Shown: piece after piece, positions 16,613 through 25,835 of the stretch | Layout of the letters: each line of letters starts with the position of its first letter | How positions within the stretch are numbered: position 1 is the stretch's first letter | Source of the DNA: Nocardioides sp. BGMRC 2183 | GTDB taxonomy: Bacteria; Actinomycetota; Actinomycetes; Propionibacteriales; Nocardioidaceae | Length of the DNA: 64,000 nucleotides | Direction of reading: 5' to 3' | Assembly (NCBI GenBank): GCA_008123405.1 | Contig: VSSA01000013.1 | Location: 1 to 64,000 of the forward strand | The notes under the pieces: generated by a model | What the model saw: only the letters and a program-made list of their open reading frames with translations | Told to the model about the DNA's origin: nothing | Databases searched by the model: none | Made by a program: the position numbers and the translations under genes

Positions 16613-17953
16613 ATGACGCGCGTGCCAGTCCTCGACCCCGGTGCACCGCCCCGTCGGCGCCGCCGCGCGCGACCGCTCCTGCCGGGGGCGCTCTTCCTCG
16701 TCGTCAGCGGGATCTACATCGCCACCGTCAGCGGAGACCCGAGCCCGGACGCGTTCACCGCCGACTTCGCCGCCTGGCACATCGCCCGCACCGGCGACCC
16801 GGTCCCGCAGATCAGCGACTTCCCGCTGCTCGACCACAATGTGATCCGGGAGACCTGGATCGTGGAGACCGCCGACGGTCGGGAGGCGGTCGGCAGGGCG
16901 CCCGGCGTGATCGCCGTGTCGGTGCCGGCCTACTGGCTGGTCGCACCGGCCACCATCAGTGCGATCCCCGGCGGCGTCACCGCTGCCCTGCTCAGCGCGC
17001 TCACGGTCACGCTCTTCTTCCTGCTGATCCGGGACCGGACCGCCCCACGGACGGCGCTGGTCGCGACCGGACTGCTCGCCTTCGGCACCCCGATGTGGTC
17101 CGTCGCGGCCGACGCGATCTGGCCACACACACTCACCACCCTCGGGATCGTCGGGATGGGGTGGGCCGCCGACCGCGGTCGATGGTGGGCGGTCGGCCTC
17201 TTCGGCGGCGTCGCGCTGTGGGGCCGCCTGCATGCCGCGCTGATCGTGGCAGTCCTCGGGCTCGCAGTGGCGTGGAGCCGCCGGCGTCCGGGCATCGCGG
17301 TGCGGGTGGGGCTGGCCGGCGGCGCGCTGCTCGCCTCGATGTCGGTGTGGACCCTGTGGATGTACGGCAGCCTGAACCCCAGCTCGGGGTACCGGGCGGG
17401 CGACTTCGCCGGGCAGGTCACCGGCCACGCGTTCGACGTGGTCAACTACCTGGGTTTCGTGCTCGCGGCCGACCGGGGCCTGCTGTGGTGGGCGCCGCTG
17501 CTGGTGGTGGTCGGGCCGGCCGCCTGGCGCAACCGGGACGAGCTGCCGGACTGGAGTCGCTGGTTGGTGGTCGGGGCTGCGTCGTACCTGATGAGTCAGG
17601 CGGTGCTCAACAGGTTCAGCGGGGGAGACCAGTTCTACGGCTACCGGACGAGCCTGGAGTTGGTGGTGGCTCTCGCGCCCGCGCTGGCGCTCAGCGCGCA
17701 GCGGATGGGGGAGCGTGCCCGTCGCTGGTTCCCGGCAGTGGCCGTCCTCCAGGTCGTACTGATCGCACCCGGCGCGATCCGAGACGGTTTCCACACCAAG
17801 GTCGCCGACGTCTGGTGGCGCCATGCCTTCCTCGACGCCCTGGTACGCCGCCCGCTCGACATGCTGCCGCTGGTCGCTCTCACCCTCGTGGTGATCGGAC
17901 TTCTGGTTGCCCTCGCGCGTACCGACCGGGTGGCCCGGCTGCTCGACGGCTGA
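16613..17953 (+). CDS. Polytopic membrane protein, GT-C-like
   Basis: The protein (446 aa) has about eleven membrane helices. Helix one is followed by a loop with SPDAFTADFAAWHIARTG and FPLLDHNVIRETWIVE, which resembles the acidic first loop of GT-C enzymes but without a clear DE pair. A later loop contains NRFSGGDQFYGYRTSLE, often seen in actinobacterial glycosyltransferase-like membrane proteins. It is divergent from the glycan operon and convergent with qcrB, separated by a strong bidirectional hairpin. Function beyond membrane envelope biogenesis cannot be named. Confidence 0.65.
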   Translation: MTRVPVLDPGAPPRRRRRARPLLPGALFLVVSGIYIATVSGDPSPDAFTADFAAWHIARTGDPVPQISDFPLLDHNVIRETWIVETADGREAVGRAPGVIAVSVPAYWLVAPATISAIPGGVTAALLSALTVTLFFLLIRDRTAPRTALVATGLLAFGTPMWSVAADAIWPHTLTTLGIVGMGWAADRGRWWAVGLFGGVALWGRLHAALIVAVLGLAVAWSRRRPGIAVRVGLAGGALLASMSVWTLWMYGSLNPSSGYRAGDFAGQVTGHAFDVVNYLGFVLAADRGLLWWAPLLVVVGPAAWRNRDELPDWSRWLVVGAASYLMSQAVLNRFSGGDQFYGYRTSLELVVALAPALALSAQRMGERARRWFPAVAVLQVVLIAPGAIRDGFHTKVADVWWRHAFLDALVRRPLDMLPLVALTLVVIGLLVALARTDRVARLLDG

Positions 17954-17972
17954 GCTGGCTGGACCTCTCAAG

Positions 17973-18013
17973 CCGAACGGGCCCGCCCCCACCAGGGGAG
18001 CGGACCCGTTCGG
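17973..18013. terminator. Bidirectional terminator hairpin
   Basis: CCGAACGGG (17973-17981) pairs with CCCGTTCGG (18005-18013), with further inner pairing of CCCC and GGGG. It lies between the convergent GT-C-like gene and qcrB, so it can serve both. Confidence 0.8.
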
Positions 18014-18031
18014 ATGCCGTCGAGACGACGA

Positions 18032-19750
18032 TCAGTGTTCGGCCGGACCGTGCTTGTTCGGGCCGTTCGCGATCTGCGTCTCCAGCTCGTGCAGCTCGTG
18101 CTCCGCGTGCTCGGCCGACTCCTGCAGCTCCTCTGCGGTCGGCTTCTGCACGTTGTCGGCGAAGTACAGCTTCTGCAGGCGCTGGCGGAGCCGTGCCTTC
18201 CGGAGCTGACGACCCGACAGCGAGCTGTCCGACTCGTCGATCTCGTCGATCTCCGGGTCGTTGTCCCGTGCGGTGAGCGTGTACGCCTTGCCCTCCGGAA
18301 GCGGCAGGTGCTTCTCGGCGTACCCGCCGTCGGGCGAGCGGACCAGGACCCCCGACTCGTAGCCGTGCAGCAGCTTCTCCTCGTCGTGGCGCTGCAGCGA
18401 GACGCACCAGCGGCGGGCGATGAAGAAGGCGATCACCGGTCCGATGAACAACGCACCGCGCATGAAGTAGGTGATCTGGTTGATGCTCAGATCCATCTTG
18501 ATCGCGATGATGTCGTTGCCGCCCGCGGCCCAGGCCAGGCCGTAGAAGGTCATCAGGCCAGCCATGATCCCGGTGCGGGTCGGCGCGTTGCGCGGCCGCT
18601 GCAGCAGGTGGTGCTCCCGCTTGTCGCCGGTGATCCATGCCTCGAGGAACGGCAGCAGCATCAAGATGACGAGCAGCAGCGGCGGCGCCACCAGGATCGG
18701 CAGCATCACGTTCCAGGAGACCGTGTGGCCCCACAAGTGCGTCTCCCAGGCGGGGATCACCCGGAGCAGGCCGTCCGGCCAACCCATGTACCAGTCGGGC
18801 TGGGAACCGGCGGTCACCTTCGACGGATCGTAGGGACCCAGCTTCCACACGTTGTTGATCGAGAACAGGCCACCCATCAGGGCGGTGACACCGAACACGA
18901 TGAAGAAGAAGCCGCCGGCCTTGGCCATGTAGACCGGGAGCATCGGGAACCCGACGACGTTCTTCTCCGTGCGGCCGGGCCCGGGCCACTGGGTGTGCTT
19001 GTGGTACACGAGGAGCAGCATGTGGGCCGCGATCAGCGCCAGCAGCAGACCCGGGATCAGCAGGATGTGCATGGCGTAGAAGCGCGGGATGATGGAGTCA
19101 CCGGGGAACTCGCCGCCGAACAGGAAGAACGACATGTAGGTGCCGATCACCGGCGTCGCCTTCATGAAGCCGTCTGCGGCGCGGACGCCGGTGCCCGAGA
19201 GCAGGTCGTCGGGGAGCGAGTAGCCGGTGAAGCCCTCGATGGTGCCGAGCAGCAGCAGCATGCAGCCGATCAGCCAGTTGATCTCGCGGGGCTTGCGGAA
19301 CGCGCCGGTGAGGTAGACCCGCAGCAGGTGGATCATCATCGAAGCGATGAAGATCATCGCTGCCCAGTGGTGCATCTGCCGCATCAGCAGGCCGCCACGG
19401 ACATCGAAGGAGATGTCAACGGTCGAGGCGAACGCCGCCGACATGTGCACCCCGCGCAGCGGGTCGTAGGAGCCGTTGTACTCGACCTCGGCCATGCTCG
19501 GGTCGAACCACAGCGTCAGGAAGACGCCGGTGAGCAGCAGGACGACGAAGCTCCAGAGCGCGACCTCGCCCAGCATGAAGGACCAGTGGTCCGGGAAGAC
19601 CTTGCGCAGGTTCTTCTTCATGGCCGTGCCGAGCCCGAGACGCTCGTCGGCCCAGTTGGCGACGGCGCCGGCGCGCTTGCTGCCCTTGCTGGGCGTGGCC
19701 GGCTCGGTGCCGTTGGTCGTGGCGACCTTGCTCATGTCACCAACGGTCAT
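18032..19750 (-). CDS. qcrB: Cytochrome bc1 complex cytochrome b subunit
   Basis: Menaquinol-oxidising cytochrome b of the bcc complex. The protein (about 572 aa) has eight to nine helices and the haem-ligand segments RQMHHWAAMIFIASMMIHLLR and AMHILLIPGLLLALIAAHM. The quinol-site motif appears as PDWYMGWPDGLLR in place of PEWY, as usual in actinobacteria. A charged extension of about 150 residues at the C terminus is also typical. The chosen ATG 19750 has GGGAG 10 nt upstream and overlaps qcrA by 14 bp; a second ATG at 19735 (MSKVATTNG) is possible but lacks a ribosome site. Last gene of ctaE-qcrCAB. Confidence 0.95.
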   Translation of the reverse strand: MTVGDMSKVATTNGTEPATPSKGSKRAGAVANWADERLGLGTAMKKNLRKVFPDHWSFMLGEVALWSFVVLLLTGVFLTLWFDPSMAEVEYNGSYDPLRGVHMSAAFASTVDISFDVRGGLLMRQMHHWAAMIFIASMMIHLLRVYLTGAFRKPREINWLIGCMLLLLGTIEGFTGYSLPDDLLSGTGVRAADGFMKATPVIGTYMSFFLFGGEFPGDSIIPRFYAMHILLIPGLLLALIAAHMLLLVYHKHTQWPGPGRTEKNVVGFPMLPVYMAKAGGFFFIVFGVTALMGGLFSINNVWKLGPYDPSKVTAGSQPDWYMGWPDGLLRVIPAWETHLWGHTVSWNVMLPILVAPPLLLVILMLLPFLEAWITGDKREHHLLQRPRNAPTRTGIMAGLMTFYGLAWAAGGNDIIAIKMDLSINQITYFMRGALFIGPVIAFFIARRWCVSLQRHDEEKLLHGYESGVLVRSPDGGYAEKHLPLPEGKAYTLTARDNDPEIDEIDESDSSLSGRQLRKARLRQRLQKLYFADNVQKPTAEELQESAEHAEHELHELETQIANGPNKHGPAEH

Positions 19751-20867
19751 AGTAGTCACGCTCCCAGTAGCTCGGGCCGACCGGTTCGTCGAAGTCGCTC
19801 TGCGCGACCAGGTAGCCCTCGTCATCGACCTCCAGCGGCAGCTGCGGGAGCGGCCGGCCGGCGGGGCCGAAGACGACCCGCCCGGAGTCGGCCAGGTCGA
19901 AGGTGGACTGGTGGCAGGGGCAGAGCAGGTGGTGGGTCGTCCGCTCGTTCAGGGAGATCGGGCAGCCCACGTGGGTGCAGATCTTGGAGTAGGCGACGAT
20001 GCCGTTGACGGTCCAGTTCTCGCGGCTGCTGCCGTCGGCGGCCCGCCCCGGCTTGATGTCGCCGGGCTCCATGCGGAGCAGGATCAGCGACGTTTTGGAC
20101 TTGTGGACCTGGAGGTTGATCCCCTCCACTTCCTCCGGCTCCACGTAGTAGCGCTCGGGGTTGAAGAGCACCTCGGGCTGGGCGTTGACCAGGTCGCCGA
20201 TCTCCAGGTCCGAGGCGAGGATCGGGGTGCCGATGGCGTCGCGCGAGATCCGCATCTTCGGCACGGTGACCTGTGCGCCGTCGACAGTGATCTGCTCGCC
20301 ACCGCGGGCCCAGATCGTGCTCTCCAGCTTGTCGCCGGGCAGCGGACCGAGGTCACGCAGCAGCACGACGGCCGGGAGGCCGAGCAGCGCGACCGAGCCG
20401 ATCATCGAGTTGCGGATCAGGGGGCGGCGCCCGATGCCGGACTCCGCGAGGCCGTCGCTGAGTGCCTTCAGCGTGCCCTCGCGGTCCTCGTCGGAGGAGC
20501 GCGCCGGGTGGCGCATCTCGACGATCTCCTTGTCGGCCATCAGCTTGCGGGCCCAGTGGATGATCCCGACGCCGATGAAGAGCAGCGCCAGGCCCAGCGT
20601 GGTGCCGAGCGCCATGGTCGAGGCGCCGAAGCCGGCGAAGGTGGTCCAGTTGTCGCCGATGTCGAGCACGAAATAGGCGACCAGGAAGAGCACGGTGCAG
20701 ATCGCGGAGAGGGCGAAGAATCCGGCGACCTGGCGCTCGGCACGCTTCTCGGCGGCGTCGTCCACGTCGGTCGGGCGCCACTGGTGCTCGGGCAGCCCCG
20801 GGTCCGCGATCGGCTCCGCGGGGACCAGGTCGGTCCCCGAGGAGTGGGGGTCGTGTACGTCGGTCAC
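19737..20867 (-). CDS. qcrA: Rieske iron-sulfur subunit of the bcc complex
   Basis: The protein (376 aa) has three membrane helices (about 48-68, 78-100, 155-175), the multi-helix anchor characteristic of actinobacterial Rieske proteins, and a C-terminal 2Fe-2S domain with CTHVGC and CPCHQSTFD supplying the two Cys and two His ligands, followed by GPAGRPLPQLPL. It passes electrons from menaquinol to QcrC. The ATG overlaps the qcrC stop by 4 bp. Confidence 0.97.
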   Translation of the reverse strand: MTDVHDPHSSGTDLVPAEPIADPGLPEHQWRPTDVDDAAEKRAERQVAGFFALSAICTVLFLVAYFVLDIGDNWTTFAGFGASTMALGTTLGLALLFIGVGIIHWARKLMADKEIVEMRHPARSSDEDREGTLKALSDGLAESGIGRRPLIRNSMIGSVALLGLPAVVLLRDLGPLPGDKLESTIWARGGEQITVDGAQVTVPKMRISRDAIGTPILASDLEIGDLVNAQPEVLFNPERYYVEPEEVEGINLQVHKSKTSLILLRMEPGDIKPGRAADGSSRENWTVNGIVAYSKICTHVGCPISLNERTTHHLLCPCHQSTFDLADSGRVVFGPAGRPLPQLPLEVDDEGYLVAQSDFDEPVGPSYWERDYYDRW

Positions 20868-21739
20868 GCTTGCGCCTCGTCCTTCTTCTTGCTCGAGCGA
20901 GTGGTGTGGGCCGCGATCCAGACCGCGAACGCGACCGGGACGCCGAGTCCGACGAGCCAGGCGATGATGCCCTCACTCACCGGGCCGAGTCCGCCGAAGC
21001 TGAAGCCGGCGTAGCCGGGCTGCTCGTCGAGCATCTCCAGGTAGGCGATGACGGCCTTCTTGTCCTCCGGCGGGATGTTGCCGTCGGAGAACGTGTCCAT
21101 CGACTGCGGGCCGGTCAGCATGGCCTCGTAGATGTGCTTGGCGTCGACGCCGCGGATCTTGGGCGCGTAGCCGCCGCGCGGCATGGCGCCGCCGGAGCCC
21201 TCGAAGTTGTGGCAGGCGGTGCAGTTGGCGAGGAAGATCTGGCCGCCGCGGCTGACCAGCTCGTTGAGCTCGTCCTCCTCCATGCCCTCGGTGGAGTAGA
21301 GCTCCTCGTCGGGGATGGCGGGACCGGTGCCGAGGGTGGCGACGTAGGCGGCCAGCGCGGCGGTCTCCCGCTCGTTGTAGACGACCTCCTTGCGCGGCGC
21401 CTGGGCGCCGGGCTGTGCCATCGGCATCCGGCCGGTACCGACCTGGAAGTCGACGGCAGCGGCGCCGACGTCGGTCAGGGCCGGGCCGTACTGGCTGCCG
21501 CCCTGGGTGAGGACGCCCTCACCGTTCTGACCGTGGCAGAAGGCACAGCCGACCAGGAAGAGCTCGCGGCCCTCCTTGACCAGCTCCTCCTGCTCGGCGG
21601 CGGTGTCCGCCTGGGCGGGGGAGAAGGCGGCGTAGAGGCCACCGGTCAGCAGCAGGCCGAGCAGCAGCACCACCAGGCCGGCGATCGGGCCGCGGCGATG
21701 CCGCGACAGGCGACCGGCGGAGCGGTTCAGAAGACGCAC
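20864..21739 (-). CDS. qcrC: Di-haem cytochrome c subunit of the bcc complex
   Basis: The protein (291 aa) has an N-terminal signal anchor, two cytochrome c domains with CAFCH (near residue 65) and CTACH (near residue 165), and a C-terminal membrane helix (about 258-280). The tandem c-type domains replace a soluble cytochrome c and wire the complex directly to CuA of CtaC. Start GTG 21739; 57 bp separate it from ctaE upstream. Confidence 0.96.
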   Translation of the reverse strand: MRLLNRSAGRLSRHRRGPIAGLVVLLLGLLLTGGLYAAFSPAQADTAAEQEELVKEGRELFLVGCAFCHGQNGEGVLTQGGSQYGPALTDVGAAAVDFQVGTGRMPMAQPGAQAPRKEVVYNERETAALAAYVATLGTGPAIPDEELYSTEGMEEDELNELVSRGGQIFLANCTACHNFEGSGGAMPRGGYAPKIRGVDAKHIYEAMLTGPQSMDTFSDGNIPPEDKKAVIAYLEMLDEQPGYAGFSFGGLGPVSEGIIAWLVGLGVPVAFAVWIAAHTTRSSKKKDEAQA

Positions 21740-21796
21740 GTTCAGTCCTTGCGGGTCCGGGTCGGGTCAGGGCGGTTCATCGTCATCACTCGAGCA

Positions 21797-22450
21797 TCAC
21801 TTGACGATGTAGATCGTGGCGAACAGGCCGATCCAGACGACGTCGACGAAGTGCCAGTAGTAGGACACGACGATCGCGCTGACGGCCTGCTCGTGGGTGA
21901 ACCGGCGCGCCAGGTAGGTGCGGCCGAGCACGAACAGGAAGGCGAAGAGACCGCCGGTCACGTGGATCCCGTGGAATCCGGTGGTCAGATAGAACATGGT
22001 CCCGTACGCGTCGTTCGGGATCGTGACGCCGTGGTGGATCAGCTCGGTGTACTCCAGCGCCTGGCCGCCGATGAAGACCGCGCCCATCACGTAGGTGAGG
22101 ATGAACCACTCGCGCAGGCCCCACTTGTTGATCTGGAGCAGGCCGCCGGTGCGGCTCACCTGGCCCCGCTCCGCGGCGAACACGCCGAGCTGGCAGGTGA
22201 GGGACGACAGCACCAGGATCGTGGTGTTCGCGAGGGCGAACGGCACGTTCAGCAGGTCGGTGTTGGTCGCCCACATGTCCTCGCTGACCGCGCGGATCGT
22301 GAAGTACGACGCGAACAGGGCCGCGAAGAACATCAGCTCGCTGGACAGCCAGATGATCGTGCCGACAGCAACCATGCTGGGTCGGTCGTGCTGGCCGTAG
22401 AGCCGCGAGGCAGGAAGGGATGCCGTTGCTGAGGTCGCCACGAACGCCAT
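21797..22450 (-). CDS. ctaE: Cytochrome c oxidase subunit III
   Basis: A 217-residue membrane protein with five helices. Family text includes [19 protein letters not shown], the YTELIHHGV loop, [14 protein letters not shown] and [16 protein letters not shown] at the C terminus. It stabilises the aa3 catalytic subunit. It heads the ctaE-qcrCAB operon. The ATG at 22450 has only a weak ribosome site; upstream in-frame text is unrelated to the family. Confidence 0.95.
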   Translation of the reverse strand: MAFVATSATASLPASRLYGQHDRPSMVAVGTIIWLSSELMFFAALFASYFTIRAVSEDMWATNTDLLNVPFALANTTILVLSSLTCQLGVFAAERGQVSRTGGLLQINKWGLREWFILTYVMGAVFIGGQALEYTELIHHGVTIPNDAYGTMFYLTTGFHGIHVTGGLFAFLFVLGRTYLARRFTHEQAVSAIVVSYYWHFVDVVWIGLFATIYIVK

Positions 22451-22606
22451 TATGGCGGTAGTCGACCGAGTCGGCATCCCGGCCCCCACCAAACCGGCGT
22501 GCCGCCGTCGGTCCCCGCCGGAGAACCGCCCGTGGTGAGCGCTCCAGGAAGCCGGCTCGCGTGGTGCGGGCCGCAGCTGAGGAGGTGGGGGAGTAGCATC
22601 CCGCGC

Positions 22607-23008
22607 GTGTCTTCCGACAAGCCGCTGAAGGTCCTTGTGTACAGCGACGACGTGCACACCCGTGAGCAGGTCATCCTGGCGCTGGGACGCCGCCCGCACC
22701 CCGATCTGCCCGAGTTGCAGTACGTCGAGGTCGCCACGGAGCCGGTGGTGATCCAGAACATGGACGCCGGCGACATCGCGCTCGCCGTGCTGGACGGGGA
22801 AGCCGTGCCCGCCGGTGGCATGGGCGTCGCCAAGCAGCTCAAGGACGAGATCACCCACTGCCCGCCGCTGCTGGTGCTGACCGGACGGCCCCAGGACGCC
22901 TGGCTGGCGACCTGGTCGCGCGCGGACGCCGCCCTGCCACACCCGATCGACCCGCTGCGCCTCGCGGAGGCCGTCGTCGCGCTGCTGCGGTCCCGGGTGC
23001 CCGCATGA
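22607..23008 (+). CDS. Receiver-like (pseudo-response-regulator) protein
   Basis: A 133-residue single-domain protein with receiver-fold spacing: VLVYSDD (acidic pair), [14 protein letters not shown] with an Asp at the phosphoacceptor position, [12 protein letters not shown], and ALPHPIDP where the conserved Lys-Pro of receivers is His-Pro. Loss of the lysine suggests a degenerate or phosphorylation-independent receiver. The GTG start at 22607 is 7 nt after TAGCAT (22594-22599), a leaderless signal. Just 10 bp separate it from trpD. It is divergent from ctaE. Function unknown. Confidence 0.7.
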   Translation: MSSDKPLKVLVYSDDVHTREQVILALGRRPHPDLPELQYVEVATEPVVIQNMDAGDIALAVLDGEAVPAGGMGVAKQLKDEITHCPPLLVLTGRPQDAWLATWSRADAALPHPIDPLRLAEAVVALLRSRVPA

Positions 23009-23018
23009 GCACTGCCGC

Positions 23019-24053
23019 ATGAGCACGGGAACCAGTTGGCCGGAGATCCTCGACACACTGGTCTCCGGCCGTGACATCTCCACGGAGGCGGCCGGCTGGG
23101 CGATGGGCGAGATCCTCGCCGGCGAGGCCACGCCCGTGCAGATCGCGGGATTCGCCGTGGCCATGCGGGCCAAGGGGGAGACCAGCGCCGAGCTCTCCGG
23201 TCTGGTGGAGGCGATGTACGCCACCGCCACCCCGATCAGCGTCCCGGGTCGCACCCTGGATGTGGTGGGCACCGGTGGGGACCGATCGTTCTCGGTCAAC
23301 GTCTCCACGATGTCCGCGATCGTGGCGGCCGGCGCAGGGGCGCGGGTGGTCAAGCACGGCAACCGGTCGGCCTCCTCGAAGGCCGGCACGGCCGACGTGC
23401 TGGAGACGCTCGGCGTCCGCCTGGACCTGCCCGTGGACCGGGTGGCTGCTCTCGCCGAGGAGGCCGGGATCACCTTCTGCTTCGCGGCGGCCTTCCACCC
23501 GGCGCTGCGTCACGCCGCGATCCCGCGCCGTGAGCTCGGGATCGGCACCCTGTTCAACCTCCTCGGACCGCTCGCCAACCCGGTCAAGCCCGGCGCCCAG
23601 GCCATCGGCTGCGCGTTCGAGGGCAAGGCCGAGGTGATGGCCGGCGTCTTCGCCCGCAGGGGCGTGGACGCTTGGGTGTTCCGCGGCGACGACGGCCTCG
23701 ACGAGCTCACCACGACGACCACCTCGCAGGTATGGGTCGCGCACCGGGGCGAGATCTCCAGCGCCACGATCGACCCGCAGGACCACGGCATCGCCCGGGC
23801 CACGACCGAGGACCTGCGCGGCGGCGACGTCGCCTACAACGCCGAGGTGGTGCGCCGACTACTGGCCGGTGAGGCCGGCCCGGTCCGGGACGCGGTGCTG
23901 CTCAACGCAGGAGCGGCGCTGGCCGTGTACGACGCCCCCGGCGAGCCGGTGGACCGTGCGCTGGCCACGGGGATCACCCGGGCGGCCGAGGCGATCGACA
24001 CCGGTGCCGCCCGCGCCACGCTGGAACGGTGGGTTGCCGCGGCCGCTGGCTGA
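23019..24053 (+). CDS. trpD: Anthranilate phosphoribosyltransferase
   Basis: Second step of tryptophan synthesis: transfers phosphoribose from PRPP to anthranilate. The protein (344 aa) is full length with [17 protein letters not shown] (PRPP-binding glycine loop near residue 80), [18 protein letters not shown], and [13 protein letters not shown]. It stands apart from other trp genes, following the receiver-like gene, with which it probably shares a transcript. The start ATG 23019 sits in a small duplicated GCATGAGCAC sequence; the first copy leads straight to a stop. Confidence 0.95.
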   Translation: MSTGTSWPEILDTLVSGRDISTEAAGWAMGEILAGEATPVQIAGFAVAMRAKGETSAELSGLVEAMYATATPISVPGRTLDVVGTGGDRSFSVNVSTMSAIVAAGAGARVVKHGNRSASSKAGTADVLETLGVRLDLPVDRVAALAEEAGITFCFAAAFHPALRHAAIPRRELGIGTLFNLLGPLANPVKPGAQAIGCAFEGKAEVMAGVFARRGVDAWVFRGDDGLDELTTTTTSQVWVAHRGEISSATIDPQDHGIARATTEDLRGGDVAYNAEVVRRLLAGEAGPVRDAVLLNAGAALAVYDAPGEPVDRALATGITRAAEAIDTGAARATLERWVAAAAG

Positions 24054-24076
24054 TCGATCCGACCCCTCGGCGCAGA

Positions 24077-25534
24077 TCAGTCGGCAGGGTCGGTAGGGGC
24101 GACCAGGTAGTCAGTGGTCCCGGCGTGGTCCACGACGTCCCAGCCGTCACGCTCCAGGGCATAGCCAAGGGCACTGTCCTCGGGCAGCACCGCCACCGCC
24201 ACGCCGAGATCGTCGACCGTCTCGTCCCAGCCGGGCTCGAGGGCGGCCATGTCGTCCAGGGCGGCGAGTTCGTCGTCGGTGTAGACGTCGCCGTAGCCGT
24301 GCACCGGCACGTCGAGGTCGGGGTGCGTCCACATCAGGGCGGCGCCGTAGGAGCGGTCGGTCAGCACCGGCGTCCCTGCCGGCAGGCGGTCCAGGCGCCC
24401 GGCGAACGGGGCCAGATCGTCGGCGACGCCGGCCGGGTGCGCTGAGGAGGCGAGCGTCGTACTGGTGACGACGGCGAGGGCGGCTACTGCGAGGACGCCG
24501 ATCTCGGCCCGCCCGATCGGTGGCCGTGGGTAGCGTCGGCGTCCCCAGAGCTCGGCGGTGATCGGGGCAGCGATGATCACCGCCAGGGGGACGGTGCGCT
24601 CGGAGTAGACGGCGAGGCCACCGGCCGCCAGGAGGAGAGCGACGTCGTAGGCGGCCAGTGGCGGGCGCCGTAGGCTGATCAGGAAGGCGGAGCCGATGAT
24701 CAATCCGGCCGGGACCAGGACCGTCGAGGTGTAGTCGGGCGCTGCCCATTCACCGAAGTGCGCGGAGCGGCTGTTGACCTCCAGCACAGCACCTGCCAGT
24801 GCGGGACCCACAGGGGTGACGAGTGCCGCACCCAGCATCCCGACGGGCACGGCCAGCCAGCGGAGGGCGGTGGCGCGCGACGGCCGTTGCTCGACGATCA
24901 GACCGATCGCGGCTGCCAGGCCGACCACGACCCCGACCACCCAGAGCCCGTGGCACATGGCCCACACCCAGGCGACGGGGATCATCCACCAGGGGGTGCC
25001 GCCCCGACGACGCGTCCGGTGCCAGCCGGCGAGCACAAGGATGAGGAGCAGGAAGCTGACCATCTGCGGCCGCATGGAGATCCACGGCGAGACTCCCAGC
25101 GCAGCCAGCAGGGTGACCGTTGCCGCGGGGATGGGCCGACCGCGCGTGCGTGAGAGCAGGTAGAGCCCGACCAGGAGCAGACAGGTCAGGATCTCGAAGA
25201 GTGCCGCGAATCCCCAGGCGCCGAGGTGGTCCCAGGTCCAGGCCATGGCGACCTGAGAGAGCCACTGGGTGGGCAGCCAGTCGGCGGAGCCGGAGGTACC
25301 GACCTGGCCGGGGTGTCGAATCGACCAGTCACCGAGGAACTCATCGCCGAAGCGCAGATGGAAGTAGGTGTCGGAGCTGGCGAACGGTGACTGCTTCACG
25401 CCGATCGCGAACGCGGCGACGAGCAGGCCGACGAGGAAGGGGAGGACCCGGGTGATCAGCGGGAAGGTGGGTGTCGGCGCGCCCGTGGGTGGGCCTGTCG
25501 ATGCGGTGCCACCGGATGCGCGCGGACTGCTCAC
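24077..25534 (-). CDS. Polytopic membrane protein of unknown function (GT-C-like)
   Basis: The protein (485 aa) has about ten membrane helices, a short Pro/Ser/Thr-rich N terminus, a first loop with PFASSDTYFHLRFGDEFL, WISMRPQMVSFLLL and MCHGLWVVGVVVGLA, then a soluble C-terminal part of about 120 residues with PAGTPVLTDRSYGAALMW. The pattern fits uncharacterised actinobacterial glycosyltransferase-like membrane proteins; no catalytic pair is certain. It is convergent with trpD, 23 bp apart, with no clear hairpin between. Confidence 0.6.
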   Translation of the reverse strand: MSSPRASGGTASTGPPTGAPTPTFPLITRVLPFLVGLLVAAFAIGVKQSPFASSDTYFHLRFGDEFLGDWSIRHPGQVGTSGSADWLPTQWLSQVAMAWTWDHLGAWGFAALFEILTCLLLVGLYLLSRTRGRPIPAATVTLLAALGVSPWISMRPQMVSFLLLILVLAGWHRTRRRGGTPWWMIPVAWVWAMCHGLWVVGVVVGLAAAIGLIVEQRPSRATALRWLAVPVGMLGAALVTPVGPALAGAVLEVNSRSAHFGEWAAPDYTSTVLVPAGLIIGSAFLISLRRPPLAAYDVALLLAAGGLAVYSERTVPLAVIIAAPITAELWGRRRYPRPPIGRAEIGVLAVAALAVVTSTTLASSAHPAGVADDLAPFAGRLDRLPAGTPVLTDRSYGAALMWTHPDLDVPVHGYGDVYTDDELAALDDMAALEPGWDETVDDLGVAVAVLPEDSALGYALERDGWDVVDHAGTTDYLVAPTDPAD

Positions 25535-25552
25535 CTCGGTCGGCCGTCGCGG

Positions 25553-25831
25553 TCAGTCGAGGCCGATGGAGAAGGCCGACTCCAGGTCGTGGCGCGAGTA
25601 GGCCCGATAGGCGATGTGGGTCTCGGTGTCCACGACTCCGGGGACCTTGTTCAACTGGTCGGAGACGACGCTCGCGATGTCCTCGTGGCGTCGCACACGC
25701 ACCAGAGCGATGAGGTCGATCTGACCGGTGACGGAGTAGACCTCACTGACGCCCTCGAGCGCAGCGATCGCCTCGGCGACCTCCGGGATCCGAGCGGTCT
25801 CGGCGTTCACGAAGACGATGGCGGTGATCAT
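25553..25831 (-). CDS. Lrp/AsnC ligand-binding (RAM) domain protein without DNA-binding domain
   Basis: A 92-residue stand-alone RAM domain: AIVFVNAETARIPEVAEAI, GVSEVYSVTGQIDLIALV, and IASVVSDQLNKVPGVVDTETHIAYRAY, the beta-alpha-beta fold that binds amino acids and oligomerises in Lrp/AsnC regulators. The helix-turn-helix half is absent. Such small proteins are common in actinobacteria. ATG 25831 lies 6 nt after TACAGT (25838-25843 read on the minus strand), so it is probably leaderless and a longer upstream start is unlikely. Ligand unknown. Confidence 0.88.
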   Translation of the reverse strand: MITAIVFVNAETARIPEVAEAIAALEGVSEVYSVTGQIDLIALVRVRRHEDIASVVSDQLNKVPGVVDTETHIAYRAYSRHDLESAFSIGLD

Positions 25832-25835
25832 GGCG

